From: Rotaria sordida
Taxonomy: Eukaryota > Rotifera > Eurotatoria > Philodinida > Philodinidae
Reading direction: 5' to 3'
Assembly: GCA_905250125.1 (NCBI GenBank)
Contig: CAJNOL010000969.1
Coordinates: 5,972-69,971 of the forward strand
Length of the DNA: 64,000 nt
The notes below the pieces were generated by a model, which made no database searches, had not been told where the DNA came from, and saw only the letters and a program-made list of their open reading frames with translations. Of the stretch, positions 33,191-48,100 are shown piece after piece. Positions within the stretch are counted from its first letter, which is position 1. The number at the start of each line of letters is the position of its first letter. The translations under genes were made by a program, and so were the position numbers.

Positions 33191-36100
33191 ATGATCAACG
33201 TCGGTGAAACATGCAATCAACTAAAGATTGCATTGACAAATGCGCTCGATCGTCAAGGCGAGACAATGCCTGTTCAAGTGTTGATCGATCGTCTTGTTGA
33301 CGATGTACATCGATTGCCTACTATGGACGTAGCTGGAGATATTCTTCGTTTCATCTTCTATCCATTCGGCACACGAGCACTTGATCACGGATCACAGGTA
33401 TGAAGTTGATCAATGATTTATGTGATGAATCTTTTGAATAATTATTTGATGACAAAAAGTAATTGTTTAAAAAAATCCGATATACATATTCTATATTGAG
33501 ATCAAACAGAGTAAAGTCAACAGAATCAAGCATAAAATAAATCACAGCGAAGAACTGGAAACATAGGAATGTCGTTGAGTTTCGAAGTATGTCAAATACA
33601 TCTATCATAAGCTACACTAGTAGATCTCATATAGCCATCACTCTTAAGGATTTATACTGTCTAGCGAATAAAATAATTTATTCCTTGATAATACAGCTCG
33701 TATCTTATATCACTATATTTCTTTTTTTTTATTTTAATGCCACTCGTAGAAATAAAATTCTTTGTTGTTATTCGTTCATATGATTATTGAAGCAGTTAGT
33801 CAAATAACAAAAAAAAATAAAGTATCTATCCACAGAATGAAAGAGTTTGTCTTGAAAGTTATTTCCTATTTACAATGCGAGCAATGCTATCGTATTTCAC
33901 ATCTGAGTCCCCAAGAGTATGCTGGTGGTAACTTTTTCTACGTATTTTGATCAATGATCTCCTTTTGCAAGATAGTTTAGAAGTATAACATGTAATAATC
34001 TCGAATCTTATTTAAATCTTTTTTGAATAAAAGCTGTAATCAATGAAAAGATGAAAAAGATCAAATGTCCATATGCAATAAGATGTTGTAGAAATATTAA
34101 TTTTTCTATTTTTGATTCAACCTGATAACTTTCGCTCTAATCTAAAAATGATGAATAATTGTGACATTTTTTGATTGTTTAGCTTTTGGCTATCAAGATG
34201 GCCAAACTCATGCAATGGTGGCTAACAGTAAAACCAAGTGAAGCACCACCCAAAGGTTTACTCGAATTAATTCGTGAACGACGCATTATTGTCATGCAAC
34301 AAATCGAGGGTAGACTCATTCCGAGGTGAGTGCTATTTAAGCAAATACTCCACCAAGAACATATCGTTCTTTCTTATACAATACTTAGAAATTTATAATA
34401 TGCTGTAATAGATAGTTTATCATATGGATTCATCTAGTATATGTAGATAGATTTTCATTGTTTGAAATTGACATTCTCAGCATTCGTTTTTAAATGATAA
34501 ATGACGTAGTATATTTTCCTATGTGATGAAGAACAAAACTTCAGTAAACTTGAATTTGATCGAAAATAAAAATGTCGAAAGATACAAATTGTTAAACACG
34601 ATAGTGCATGGACCGAGAAATTCTCTCACCTATATTCTAATACCCACATTTTGATTCTCTATTTTTTGTTTTCAACATTTTACTTTTGGCATTATTCAGG
34701 ATAACTAAAACTTCAATCTGATACGTAGCAGTAGTTCTCGTATTTATTTGAATTCGTTTTATGAAATCTTGAAAAAGTCAAAGGAAATGATAATTATTAA
34801 ATATAGAAATAATATTTCATGGAAACTATTGTGACAAATTCGAAATAATAGAGAAACAATCTGTAAAATTCTGTAGTTCTTGTTCCATTAAGATGTGTGA
34901 GATATTATTAAAGCTCAAAGATGACAAAATACGACGAAAAATAAATAAATATAATATACAAGATATGGAAATGAATTATCGATATTTTTCTTTCTCTAAA
35001 GGGTGAGTTTTCTCATTTGAAATTATTCAAGAGATTGATTCAATTAATTAAGCTTGAAAAAAATATATGGAAATCTTTTGAATATTGACAGTATAAATAT
35101 CAGACATGGAAATCGATATATTTTCAAATATTTAATTTAATTTGTTGATCGTTCTATTGTGTTATTTATTAGTCGACGAGATGATACTCGAAAACCATTG
35201 ACTCTACTTCATCTGATTCGTCTATTTAAATTTACGCGATGTACTGGAAAAGAAATGAACGCATTGATTGAATTACTCACTGCATGTCTTAACTACAATG
35301 ATAGCAATGCTATTGATATGCAACGTTATCTCATTGAACCGGCTCATTTCGAATCACTCTGGCGACTCTATTTTGATCCATTATTAATCGAAAAAGTGAC
35401 AAGTCAAGATCCACGTGCACGCAATGATGCTCCAGGTCAAACAGCTTATTTATCAAATCAACCCATTACAGTACGATGGACAGATGATCGTGAAGATGTT
35501 TGTACTGATGGTGTAGTAAATGCTCGTGAACGTATCGATCGTTTAGTTCATCGAGCATTGAGTGCCTGTAATGGAAAAGAACAATTGATGAGTTTACTTA
35601 CTACCATACAAACAAGTTTATTCAAAGTTGATCATGTCTTTTCAGCTTGGCAACTTCTTTATCGTCATATAAAAACATTTGATTATTTTGACAAAACTAT
35701 TAGTGAATATTTATTCGATCGTTTACACGATGTCGATATGACAGGCTATGAAAATCAACTGTATACATTTATTGTCGATCATTTATTTGAGATTTGGCCA
35801 TCAATGATCGATAATGATCTACTTGAATCGGTTCGTTATCGAATTGTTCAACTCGTACGAACACTTATTAATAATAAGACAAGTGATTCGAATCGACTCG
35901 TTGAACAAATAACTGAACGTATTTGTGCAAATACACCTGTAAACAATGTACGTGGTCATCTTTGTTTCTTCTTAATTCTTCATGATTTACTTCCAATTTA
36001 TTACAAAGCAGTGTTAACTGGTGCGATTAAAAAAATTAATCTGAATATGTTGATATGGTATGTTGATTTTGTCATGGATGATAACGATGAAATTGATAAT

Positions 36101-39100
36101 AAAGCAAACCATCATTTTGTTCTATTGTCGATTTTGAAATATATGAGTATGTTTACCGAACATAATCTACTTCAGCTATGGTTCGATCGTTTGATAATTC
36201 ATCCGCTCAATGCATTTTGTTTTCAACTCATCGAACATTCTGTTTGTCCTACGACCACACTTACAACTTATGTACAACATGCCAATGAAACACAAATTCA
36301 ACAAGTTCTCAGTTGTATTCAATTTGATCTAGCTCAAGAATATATTTCTATCTTATTAACCATTCTAGAATCATTAGCTAAAAGTATTCATACACAAAAA
36401 TATCTCTTTCGATCGAATGATCTTCATCGAGTTATTCAATCGTGGTTACAATTGATTACTCTACCATCGACTATCATTCGACTTGTTGAATTACTACTCG
36501 ATATTGGCTATTCAAAATATAATAAACATACAACGGACATTGCTCAATTCTTTCTCGATGACTATTCTTCTACATTGATATCGATCAATTTTGAAAGTCA
36601 TAGTCCTTTTGCTTACATCATTTTATTTATATCTTCGATTGAAAACAATGATGAAACGAATACAATCGATACAAATTCGATAGCAGAACGACTTATGAAA
36701 CTTTTATTTGAAAGTGTCGATAAAACAACCGATAATGATAATAGTCCAAGTTCATCTCATTTACTTAGTCTCAGTAAAGAAATTATCAAGGTTCGATCAC
36801 GTACTAAAATGATTTCACTTCTTTCATCATTCATACCTGATATTATGGGTCTATTAGGTCGTACGGGTCAATTGAAAAAAAGCTGGTATTATATTACTTG
36901 CTGAAATCTTGGATTTGTCGTCAAACGAACGTTCTGTATTGACGGACAATATTCAAAATGAATCAACCACAGACAATGATAGTGAATTATTTACTGGCAC
37001 CCAACAACAACAACAACAAACATTATTCTTCAGTAGTGAACAATCAAACACATCGGATGTTGTTCGTGTACGACATGAAGATTTTCTCAAGGCTCATAAA
37101 CTGCTAGAAAATTTGAACAAAGCTCAACCGAACAAAATCGATCAAATTCTTCGTTCTCATTTGTCATACACACGTTCTAGTGCATCAGTCGTCAATGATA
37201 AAAAAAAACAAGATCGACTTGTTCTTACTGATACAGCATGTGAGAATGTCGCGAAAGTACTTGAAGTACTCGATGATCCCATTCCAATTTTACTCGAAGG
37301 CAGTACGGGTGTTGGTAAGAGTGCCAGTGTCATGGAGGCAGCTCATCAATCAGGACATACTCTCATACGATATAATATGTCATCACGTGTTACAATCGAT
37401 GATCTACTCGGTAAAGTGGCGCTAGTACTCGATGAACAATCTCAAACAACACGTTTACAATTTGTCGATGGACCATTTACTACCGCATTTACTCACGGTT
37501 ATTGGATACTCTTTGATGAACTCAATCTGGCTCAAGATACTGTACTTCAAGCTATCGAATCAGCTCTTGATACACGTCAACTGATCATTCGTAATGCAAG
37601 TTCTGCTCAACAATCGGTTGTCGTACATCGAATGCATCCAGATTTTCGATTATTCGCTACACAAAATCCCAATACAGGCTTTTTCAAAGGCAAACGAGAA
37701 AAGCTATCTCCATCATTTCTAAGTCGTTTTCGTCCACTCATCTTCAAAGAATTACCCGATCATGAATGGTGTGAAATCGTTCAACAACGACTATCATCTT
37801 CTATACCTGATCAAGCAGAAGTTTTGGCTGAACTTCTAGTATCGCATTTCAATACTAATATAAAGAAAGTTCTGAATGATCCTACACAGCCATATGTCGA
37901 AACTGGTCCCTATGCTGAAATTTCAATTCGTGAACTTCTCAAGTGGGTTGAGTTACTTATCTGCTGGCAAAAACAGAATACCTCGTGGTCTCATGATATA
38001 ACGTCTCGTCTCTCTTTTCTCAGTTTCAGTGCATGGTGTATCTATGGTGCACGATACCGTGCAGCAGGTCGTATTCTAATCGAAAATATTCTAACTGACG
38101 ATGGTAAAGGTGGTTGGGGACGTCCAGCTCTACAGAATATCGAAATGACTATTGATCATAATCAGAATTATGTCTACTTTGATAATGTTCGGTATCCTGT
38201 TCGATTAGAATTAGATATTGACGATGATGCAAGAAAAGAATGGACATCGACATTTACTACAGCTAATCTTGAAACAATCGATTATGATCAAAATATCTGG
38301 AATATAGCTCTCAAAATACATGCGACCATTCATAAAGCATTAATGACGAATGAATTTATTCGCTTGCATGGTATCTATCGTATAGATCGTTCTTGGCTTT
38401 GGGATTGGCTTATCTCAGCAGCTCGCTTAAATCTTCTTGGACAACAAAAAGATTTTATACTTCATGGTTGTAAGATGTATCAAAGTCGCTTTCGTCATAG
38501 TCGAGCACAAGAAACAATTCGTAATTGTTTCAATCAAATCTTCAATGATTCTGATTTGACACAAAATATTGCATCTGATGATGTTTTCATGCGACCAGAA
38601 ATGCCCTATGTGCTCACTGATCGTGTATTGTCAACAATCAAACAAGTATGTTTCAATATGAACATTAAACAACCGATTTTAATTACGGGAGCTGAGGGAT
38701 GTGGTAAATCAGAACTTTTATTGACATTGGCTTGGTTCTGTGGTCAACAAGTACATCAATTGAATATCACTCCTGAAACTGAACCATCAGCTCTTGTTGG
38801 TCAACTTGTTCCAAATGATAGCAAAGATGAAAATGATCCTAATTATGGTAAGAAATTGATTTGGCAACATGGATGTGTTACTCAAGCATATATCAATGGT
38901 CAATGGGCACTTCTGGACAATCTTGGTACGGCTGAATCATCAGTACTTGAACGGCTCAATCCTGTTCTTGAACAGAAGCCTATGCTAATATTAACAGAAA
39001 AAGGTGATGTCGATGAACAACCTATGCATACAAATTATCAACTTGTTGCCACAATGACACCATCAGATATTCGTCATCCATCACAAACTAGTTCGAGTGG

Positions 39101-42100
39101 CTCGACCAGTGAACTTTCGCCAGCACTGTACAATCGTTTTGCTGTCATTCATATGGAAGATCTATCATTCGATATCACTCATGATTCACAAGAATTAGTT
39201 CTTATTACCAAAGCACTTCTATCTGATGAATCTAATATCGATCATGCATTGGTTATTGAATTATGTCAAACGATTCTTTCGTTTTATAAATCTAATACGA
39301 AGAATTTTCCTAGGTTTACTTTGCGTAATATCATTCGATTGCTCGACAGTACCTATCTTCTTCAGTTAAGATTCAAATCAACACTTGATTTCATCTCCAG
39401 TCTATGGACAGCTTATCATGTAACGATTGCCAATCAAATTAAAAGTGAAGAACTTCGAAATCAAGTTACTAATCAAATCAAAGAATTACTTGAGAAAGGT
39501 CGATCGACGGTCAAACTTCATCAACCCAAATTCATTGATTGGATTAATGAAAGTACTGAACATATCTTAACTGAAAGTCGACTCAATTACGCAAATGCAG
39601 TATTAGGTGCCGTAGCATGTAACATTCCTCTTCTACTTGAAGGGCCAGCAGCAGTCGGTAAAACAGCACTCATCTCCTACTTATGTAAACACATGAAATC
39701 TCAAACATTGAATAATACTTCGAACACAACGATTCAACTCGAACGAGTCAATAATACAGATACAACAACTATTCAAGACTATCTTGGTACATTTCTACCT
39801 ACCAATGATGGTTTTACTTTTCAGAAAGGAGCTCTCTATAGAGCTATGGAGAATGGTTGGTGGTTTCTTGCCGATGAATTCAATTTAGCTGATCCATCAG
39901 TTATGAATATGTTATTTCCATTACTTGAAGGTAAAAATACCATTACCATTCCATCAAGTGGCAAAATAATCAAGGCTAATTCTGGTTTTCAATTCTTTGC
40001 AACACAAAATGATGCTTCATATGCTAATCGACATCAATTGCCTGTGTCATTACGAAATCGTTTCCTCGAAGTTCAATTCGGTGAATTTCCCAAAAATGAA
40101 CTACCAGAAATCATTCGTAGACGTAATGAAATTGGAAAACAAAAGCCTGTATGTTTGACAGATGCATCAACTTGTCAACTTGCCGATTTCTATCATAGAG
40201 TTATTCGCACTCAATCACGTATTACATTTCGTGAATTAGTGAAATGGCTTCATCGACATGCTCTGTTCTCACCTGAAAAGGAACTCTGGCCTATTGTTGG
40301 TGCTTCGCTTTTGGGTGCCAAATATCCATTCGATTTTACAACGCGACAAACACTTCTAAATGATCTACAATCGGTCTGGTCTAAAATTCATATGTCACCA
40401 AATCCACAGATCGAAATTAAAGAAATAGGTGGACAAGTTCGTTTTCGAGAAGGTGAACTCTACGTCGATATGCCAAAGATGAGTTTAACTGATAGTCTAG
40501 TCCTTACATCCCCTGAGATATTTCATCGTTCACTTGTTCGTCTTGCTCTAGCCGTTCATTCCAAAGAACCTATTTTGCTTATCGGTCCAACTTCATGTAA
40601 GACATTACTTGTAGAAACATGGACTAGACTTTCAAATCGATCGCATGAACTCGTCAAAGTACATTTAACACCAGATACAGAAGCTAGTGATCTAATTGGT
40701 GAAATTCAACCTTACTCGTTTCTTGATCTACTTAAACGATTACCGGCTATGGTTGAGCGTGTTTATCTTCGATTTCTAAGTCTTTGTCGACATCATAGTA
40801 CAACAGGTGAAGTGACAATCAACGATGAAATTTTTCTCAAAAATCTACGTGATATCATTATAAGTCGACTTCCTGATGCCATTCGAGAATTCGAAATAGC
40901 CTATACACGTGATGAAGAACATCGACAACAAAAAGATGATCGTCATGATGATTTTACAGTATTTCGTGCCCAAGCCGAAGCTATACTCATACCAGTATCA
41001 TCTACTGAAATTCTTGTTGAGAACGAGAAAGAAATAGAATCGACCATAAGTCTATCAACCTCTTCATCGCAATTGAAACCAACAATAAATACATCATTTC
41101 CTAATTTCTATGAATCGGATGATTCCTATGATACTTCATATCAACCAGATATGGGACAAGTCTACTCAGATGAGTCCTATGACATGATCGATGATGGATT
41201 TGGAAATTATAATGGAGACTTCAATCATCAAGATTTGTCAACCACAGCTACCAGTACTCCAACAACAGACTATTTTGATGATGGTTTCAGACAACCAATA
41301 CCTTCGTCGCGATTGGATGTTCAGTCAGAAGAAACTGTTTTTGAATTCGATGATGGATTTCATGTGCTTGTTCATGTGCAAAAACCCGAGATTCTATCAG
41401 AATCAGAGAAAGAATCCAAAGATCAACCACAACCGATCATACTTGATGATGGCTTTTCTAACATGATGAGTACAACAACTACTACCGAGTCAATTCTACC
41501 ATCTACTACACATCCGAATCCAATCTACGAAACAGAATTTCCCGAAAACCTAATCACTACTATTGAGGAAATTCGTGATGAATTCAAAAAAATGCTTCAA
41601 CAAAACAACTATGCTTCATTCACAGCTAAAGATGCAACATTACGTGATTATCAATCGAAATTCAATGATGTCTGGGAACGTCTAACATCACGTAATTTCG
41701 ATCGTACAAAACCAATATTTCTCTTCAATGATGGACCAGTGACAATGGCAGCTAAACGAGGCGGTATTCTCTTTCTTGAAGATCTCGATCTACCGAGTCA
41801 AGCAGTGATTGAACGATTGAATTCAATGCTCGAACCAAGTCCTACTTTTGCACTTACTGAAGATATAACAAGTCATGCTGAAAAAGGTCAACTTGATATA
41901 ACACTATCGAATCAATTTCAAATTTTTGCTAGTGTTCATCAAGAACAAGCTCATCAAGTACTCAAATTAAGTCCAGCTACACGTTCAAGATTTACAGAAA
42001 TTTATGTTCCAGCTTATCTTGAAAAAGATCTTCAAATACTTGTTAAATCAGAACTAAACAAACAGAACGTACATGCCAATCAAATTGATTCACTTGTTGA

Positions 42101-45100
42101 AATCATGTTTTCTTTACGTCGAAAATTACGCGATGATCCCGAATGGAAACTTGACAATGATATTCAATTGTTGTTTCGTTGGACTGATTTCATTACTAGT
42201 CATCATTCATCACTATCTCTTGTTAATCGTCTCTTTCTTGGTGCTCGTTTCTTCTATTTTGATCAATTACCCTTATCAAGACATGCATTTCTTTTCGAAC
42301 AATGGCTTAAAAGTTTATCGCAAACGAATAATTATGATGAATATAATGATATTTTCAAAGTTCCAACAGCTTCACATGGAGCAATTACTATTGAATCGAT
42401 TACATCGAATGAAACAAATGAAGAATTGAAGGTTCCATTCAAAGTCGGCAATGGATATGTAGCATTAAATTATACTGGTGTTCGATATTCTACTGAACAA
42501 ATCGATGAACAGAATCAAACAAAACAATTAAAAGAACTCTGTCAACGTTTCTATTGTGTTCCAACACCAACATTAATCAATCAAATTGCACGTATATTTG
42601 CAGCAACTTCATCTCGAACACCATTATTACTCGAAGGTCCACCAGGTATTGGAAAAACTCAAGTAGTTACACAAGTCTGTTCATTACTCAATAAACAATG
42701 TGAACGAATCAATTTGTCAGCAAATACATCACTCGATCAATTAATTGGTTGTATTATTCCTCGATTTGTCAATGGAACACGTATTTTTCAATGGCAAGAA
42801 GGTCGAGTTTTATCAGCAATCAAAGCTCAAAAATGGATACTTTTCGATGAACTCAATTTAGCTGCACCTGAAGTACTCGAAGGTCTTACACCTTTATTTT
42901 ATCGAGGTACAACACACTTCACTGTACCAACAACAGGTGAAATAGTTGATATGAAAAATGTTCTTCTATTTGCTACAATGAATCCATCGACAATCGGTGG
43001 TGGTCGAAGTAAATTGCCTCGTTCAATCAGTAATCTATTTACTATTGTTCAACTTGATGATTATTCCGAAAAAGAATTACGTATTATTCTCAATCGTTTA
43101 TTTGTTCATGATCTAGAAGAAAAAAATATTAATATGGATCAACTTGATGCCTTATTTCAAACACATACATCACTCAAAGTACTTGTACGACAAGGTATAC
43201 TTGGACGAACAGGTGGACCATATGAACTCAATTTACGTGATTTATCCAAATTTCGAGATATATTTCGTGGTTCAATCGATAGTCAACTCTTTCATTATCA
43301 ATATATGAATACGAATGATGATGAAAATCAAGAAAATAAGACAACAGAAGAACTGAATCCAACTATGGACACATCCGATGCTCGATTTTTATCAATTCGT
43401 AAATTTGCTCAAGTTGCTTATGCATGTCAATTTCAAGATCAAAATGATTTTGTTCAAGCTTGTGAATTAATTAATTCAAAATTTCCAATCAATGCAGCTT
43501 TGAGTAAACGAGAAAATGATTGTTCAATTGATACAAGTGTAGCAACTGTTGTACGTATCGGTTCAATTTATGTTGGAACTGGAAGAGAAGAACCATCACC
43601 AATTCATACTGGACTTATTCATACAAAAAAAACTATTCGTCAATTAGAATTACTTGCAGCTGCATGTCAATCAAAACGAGCTATACTTCTTGAAGGTGAT
43701 ATTTGTTCTCGAAAATCATCACTTGTTATGGAACTTGCTCGTTTGACACGTCATCGTCTCATCATTATTCCATTACATGAGAATTTCGAAACAACAGATC
43801 TTATTGGTTCTTGGCGACCAAATAATGATCATGAACATAATGATCCTTTATTCAATAAAATCGATACAATGTTTAAACAAATTATTAAAATGCTTTTTCT
43901 TATCATTATGCCACTCTTATCAAAAGCAAGTAATGAACATGTATTCAATCAATTCAAAATAATTCTTCAAAAACGAACAATTATGATAGGTACAAGTCGA
44001 TATGAAATGATTCCATATGAAATCGAAGCTCTTGATGAAACAATAAAATTGTTAACAGTATTGACAAAAATTTCTCAAATGTCTAATGAAATTAAAGTAC
44101 TTATTTCATGTTATGTACGTCAAGCTGATTATTATGTTAGTAAATTGCAATATGCTCGTTTGAATGTAAAACAAGATATTGGTTTTATATTTGTTGAATC
44201 AGAATTTGTTCAAGCTATTCGTGAAGGTTGGTGGGTTCTTCTTGATAATATCAATAGTGCACCAGCTGAAGTACTTGAACGATTAAATTCTTTAACAGAA
44301 GATAATCCAATGTTATCATTATATGAAAATTCAAATGGACAAATTTTAACACAATCAAATGGAATTCATCCAAATTTTCGTCTTTTTACAACAGCTAATC
44401 TTAATCGAATCTATTCAAATAAATTATCATCAGCATTTCTTAATCGTGTTATTCGTATTTGTTTACCACCAATTGATCAATGGAATATAACAAATGAAAA
44501 TGATCCAACAAAAAGTGATTTATTTGAATTAATATCAATTCAATTAGCAACAATACCAGCTGGAAAACAATTGACACATTTATTAATTTTAATGCATCTT
44601 AATGTTAAACAATATGTTAAAGATGGTCATTTAACTTATCCAAGTGATTTTCTTGTTACTTATCGTCTTCTTGAACAATGTATACGTACTTTAAAATATT
44701 TAATCAAACAAAATATCAATCCAGTTGATGCTTGTTATTGGTCTTTATTGAGATCTTATTGTTCATCATTACAAAATCCATTAGAATATCAATTTTATCT
44801 TAATCGATTACAAGAAACAATTAAAAATCTTCAACTTTGTTCAACATCAACAATCTATTCAACAGCAACAGATCAATTTGATCAAAAACAACCAATTTGG
44901 TTTCAACAAACACAATTGATTCGTTCACATTTTATTCAATTTGAACAATTTCTTGTTGAATTAATTCTAACTATAATTCAATTACTTGCTAATGATAATC
45001 AATTAAATAAATTAACTTGTGATCTTCTAACATTATTTATTGATGATATTCTTCTACTAATGACACCAACTGATGCATATCTAATTCAATTAAAACAAAT

Positions 45101-48100
45101 ATTAATCAATGAAAAGGATATTCAATTTGATTTATCGAAAACTTTATTTGAATTAATTCAAAATAAACAAATAACACCTCGTTCAGAACTACAACGTTCA
45201 ATGAGTATTTCAAATTTTATTCAACAATTTCGAACAAATGAATCTTCATCATTTGAATCATTATGTCATGAATTAAGTGAATTATTAGATCATTTTATAG
45301 GTCAAACATCATTTAGTGATACATATGAACGTCTTTTATTTGTTCAACGAATAATTTCAATTATTGAAACATTTGATCGATTTTTTAGTTCATCAATTTT
45401 TAATTTATTCGATCAAAAAACTCAACTCATAGATCTTTGTTCACATATAAATCAATATCTTCGATCGTTATTATCATTCAAAGATAAATGTTTAATCTTT
45501 GAATTCTTTCATGATCCATCATTTCTCAATGCTAAACAACAATTTCGTATACATATGTTTAATAATTTTGATAGTGGTCTTATTTTTTCATTTGAACATG
45601 CACAAACATTACCAATTCGATCATCACGAAAAGATATTCGAAAACTTGTTGAATTTATTTTAAAAGATCAATCAAAATTGAATTCTATTGAACCAATACA
45701 ATATTTTTCAACACTCTTAGAATGGATTAGTCTTCGATGGATATTTGATGATTATTTATCACCAACTATTCGACAAGTTTTAAAACAAAATATTTGTATA
45801 ACACATGATTTTATTATTGAATGTGAAATAAAATTTTCTTGTTGGGAATTATGTACAATATTATCAATAATGATTGAACAAATTGTTCGAGAATTACCTT
45901 CCGAATCAAGTACAATCAATAATGATTATTTACGATTGAAGAAAGGATTAGAAACTAAAGATAATGAAATAAAACAATGTGAAGAAAGTCTTCAACAAAT
46001 AATGAATCGTATTGCAACTACTACTTCGGAAGAAAATCCATCAATAGATAGAAATCCAATAACAGCAGTAACGAGAGTGACGACAAATATGAGAGCACCA
46101 ATTGGACGTACTACATCTCTATACCAATCAGAAGATAATGATTTGCAAGTTCGAGCAGATGAACTCCGACAAGAATTATCTCAACGACGAACTGAAAGAA
46201 ATCAATTGTTTGATCAATTAGCTCGAGTTGAGCAAACTCATACTACTACTATCGATAAAGTATTAGCTGCACGTTCAAAATTTCGTGATGAGATGAAAAA
46301 AATACGAGAATCTGCTGCTTTCCAATATATTCGAAGTCGATTTGAACAATCCGATGCGAAACAATTCGATCGATTTTTTCAAATTTTGATTGATGCTCCT
46401 CGAAATCCCAGTTTAATAAATATCGATGGTCAACTTGATCTTCGTGCTGTTCTTGCAACACCATTTGGACGACAATTAATCGAACATGATGATATACTTG
46501 AAACACCATTGATTCTTTTTCTCTGTGGACTTTTTATTTATCCTAATTTATATCAAGGACGTCGCTTACAAATTATCTCCAATTGGAAACAATTTCAAAA
46601 TCAAATCAATATTCGTACATTGAATCGTTTCGATCTACTCATCTATTGTCCAAATAAAAAATCATTCGATTGTTGTCTACTTTCAATTGAAAATGAATCT
46701 CGTTCGATATTGATTCATATGTTTAGTTTACAACAAGATATTGAAACAAATGAATTATGTACAATTTTAAATGAAACTTTACCTGATGAAATCAAATATC
46801 AAATTGTACAAGAACAATTACCTTATGTTGATGGAATTCTATCAGATAATGATCAACAAATATTTGGATTTACTTGTCTTTTATATTTATATAAACAAGC
46901 AAATATATCAATGACAAAATCAATAAGTGATATCTATGATCAAATAATTATTATTTATAATCAACTTAAACAATTTATTAAACATAATGCAATTGAAAGA
47001 AAATCATTAACAGTTTTTATTTATCAACAATTAATTCGATTAGAAAATGAATTTGAAAATCTTCAGAAAAATAATTTTAATGATGATCTATGGATAACAA
47101 TAATTCAATCAATGTGGACATTTATAAAACCTTATCAAGATACATTTTCATCAGTTACTGTTCAAAATATTTATCAAGAATTAAAATATTTAATTCAATC
47201 AATTCAACCACCTGATCTTAGTAGTTGTTTAACATCTTTAGCATTTATAAAATCTTTAACAATTAATTATAGTTGTGTTCATATGATTGATGAACATTTA
47301 CGTAAAATTGGTAATTTAACAGATAATAGACATCTTCAAGATTTTCAACTTCTATTTGATTTTATTAAAAAATCAATTCGTCTTCTTAAATTAATCATTC
47401 AACATGTTACTTTTGGTGGTGAACAATTTCCAGATGAACTTTATAAATTTACACCAGATACAATTGGACATCTTGAAATGATTTTTCGTTCAACATTATC
47501 ATTAATTGATATTGTCAATGGACATATAAAAATCGGTGCTAAACAATCTAAACAACAATTTAAAGAATTTCAAGAGAAACTTGATCAATGTTTAATAAAT
47601 CTTCATTTACCGCCTACTCTTCTTTCTCGTTTTGGACTTATTAATTTTATTACTTTTCTAGCACCATTATTTGATGAAAATCGAGAAGATTCTTTATTAG
47701 TTAATCTACAATCACATGAATCAAAATCAAATTCATTTACAAATATTGATCCAAAAGAATATCGAAGAAAAACAATGCAAAATAAAATCGATATTACAAT
47801 AACTAATATTATTAATTTATTATCACATGCTGGTCAACTACCACTTCGACCTCATCATATCATTCAACATATACATCAAACATTACATAAATTAAAAACA
47901 TTCGATATTGATCAAGAAAGTGAAACAAGTTTCAATTGGCTTCTTTCTGAAGAACGAACATTAACTAATTTACTTGAAAAATTTACACGTGAAATTAATC
48001 AATATACAATATTTCATGCTCCATTACCAAATGATCGATCTATTCATGATCTAAATGATATTGAATTTCAATTAAATTCATCTCAAATAAAAATATATAA

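Noticed and set aside
33762..33950. Possible extra exon in intron 1 of the giant gene
   Set aside because: Flanked by AG and GT but no recognisable coding signature, and direct joining of the neighbouring exons is already in phase.
36875..36881. Programmed -1 frameshift of the retroviral type
   Set aside because: The A-rich run looks slippery, but the shift needed is +1 (or -2), not -1; a homopolymer error or mutation is simpler.
46249..46509. Minus-strand open frame inside the giant exon
   Set aside because: Antisense shadow of a long conserved-looking coding frame; the same holds for the other small frames between 37 and 61 kb.
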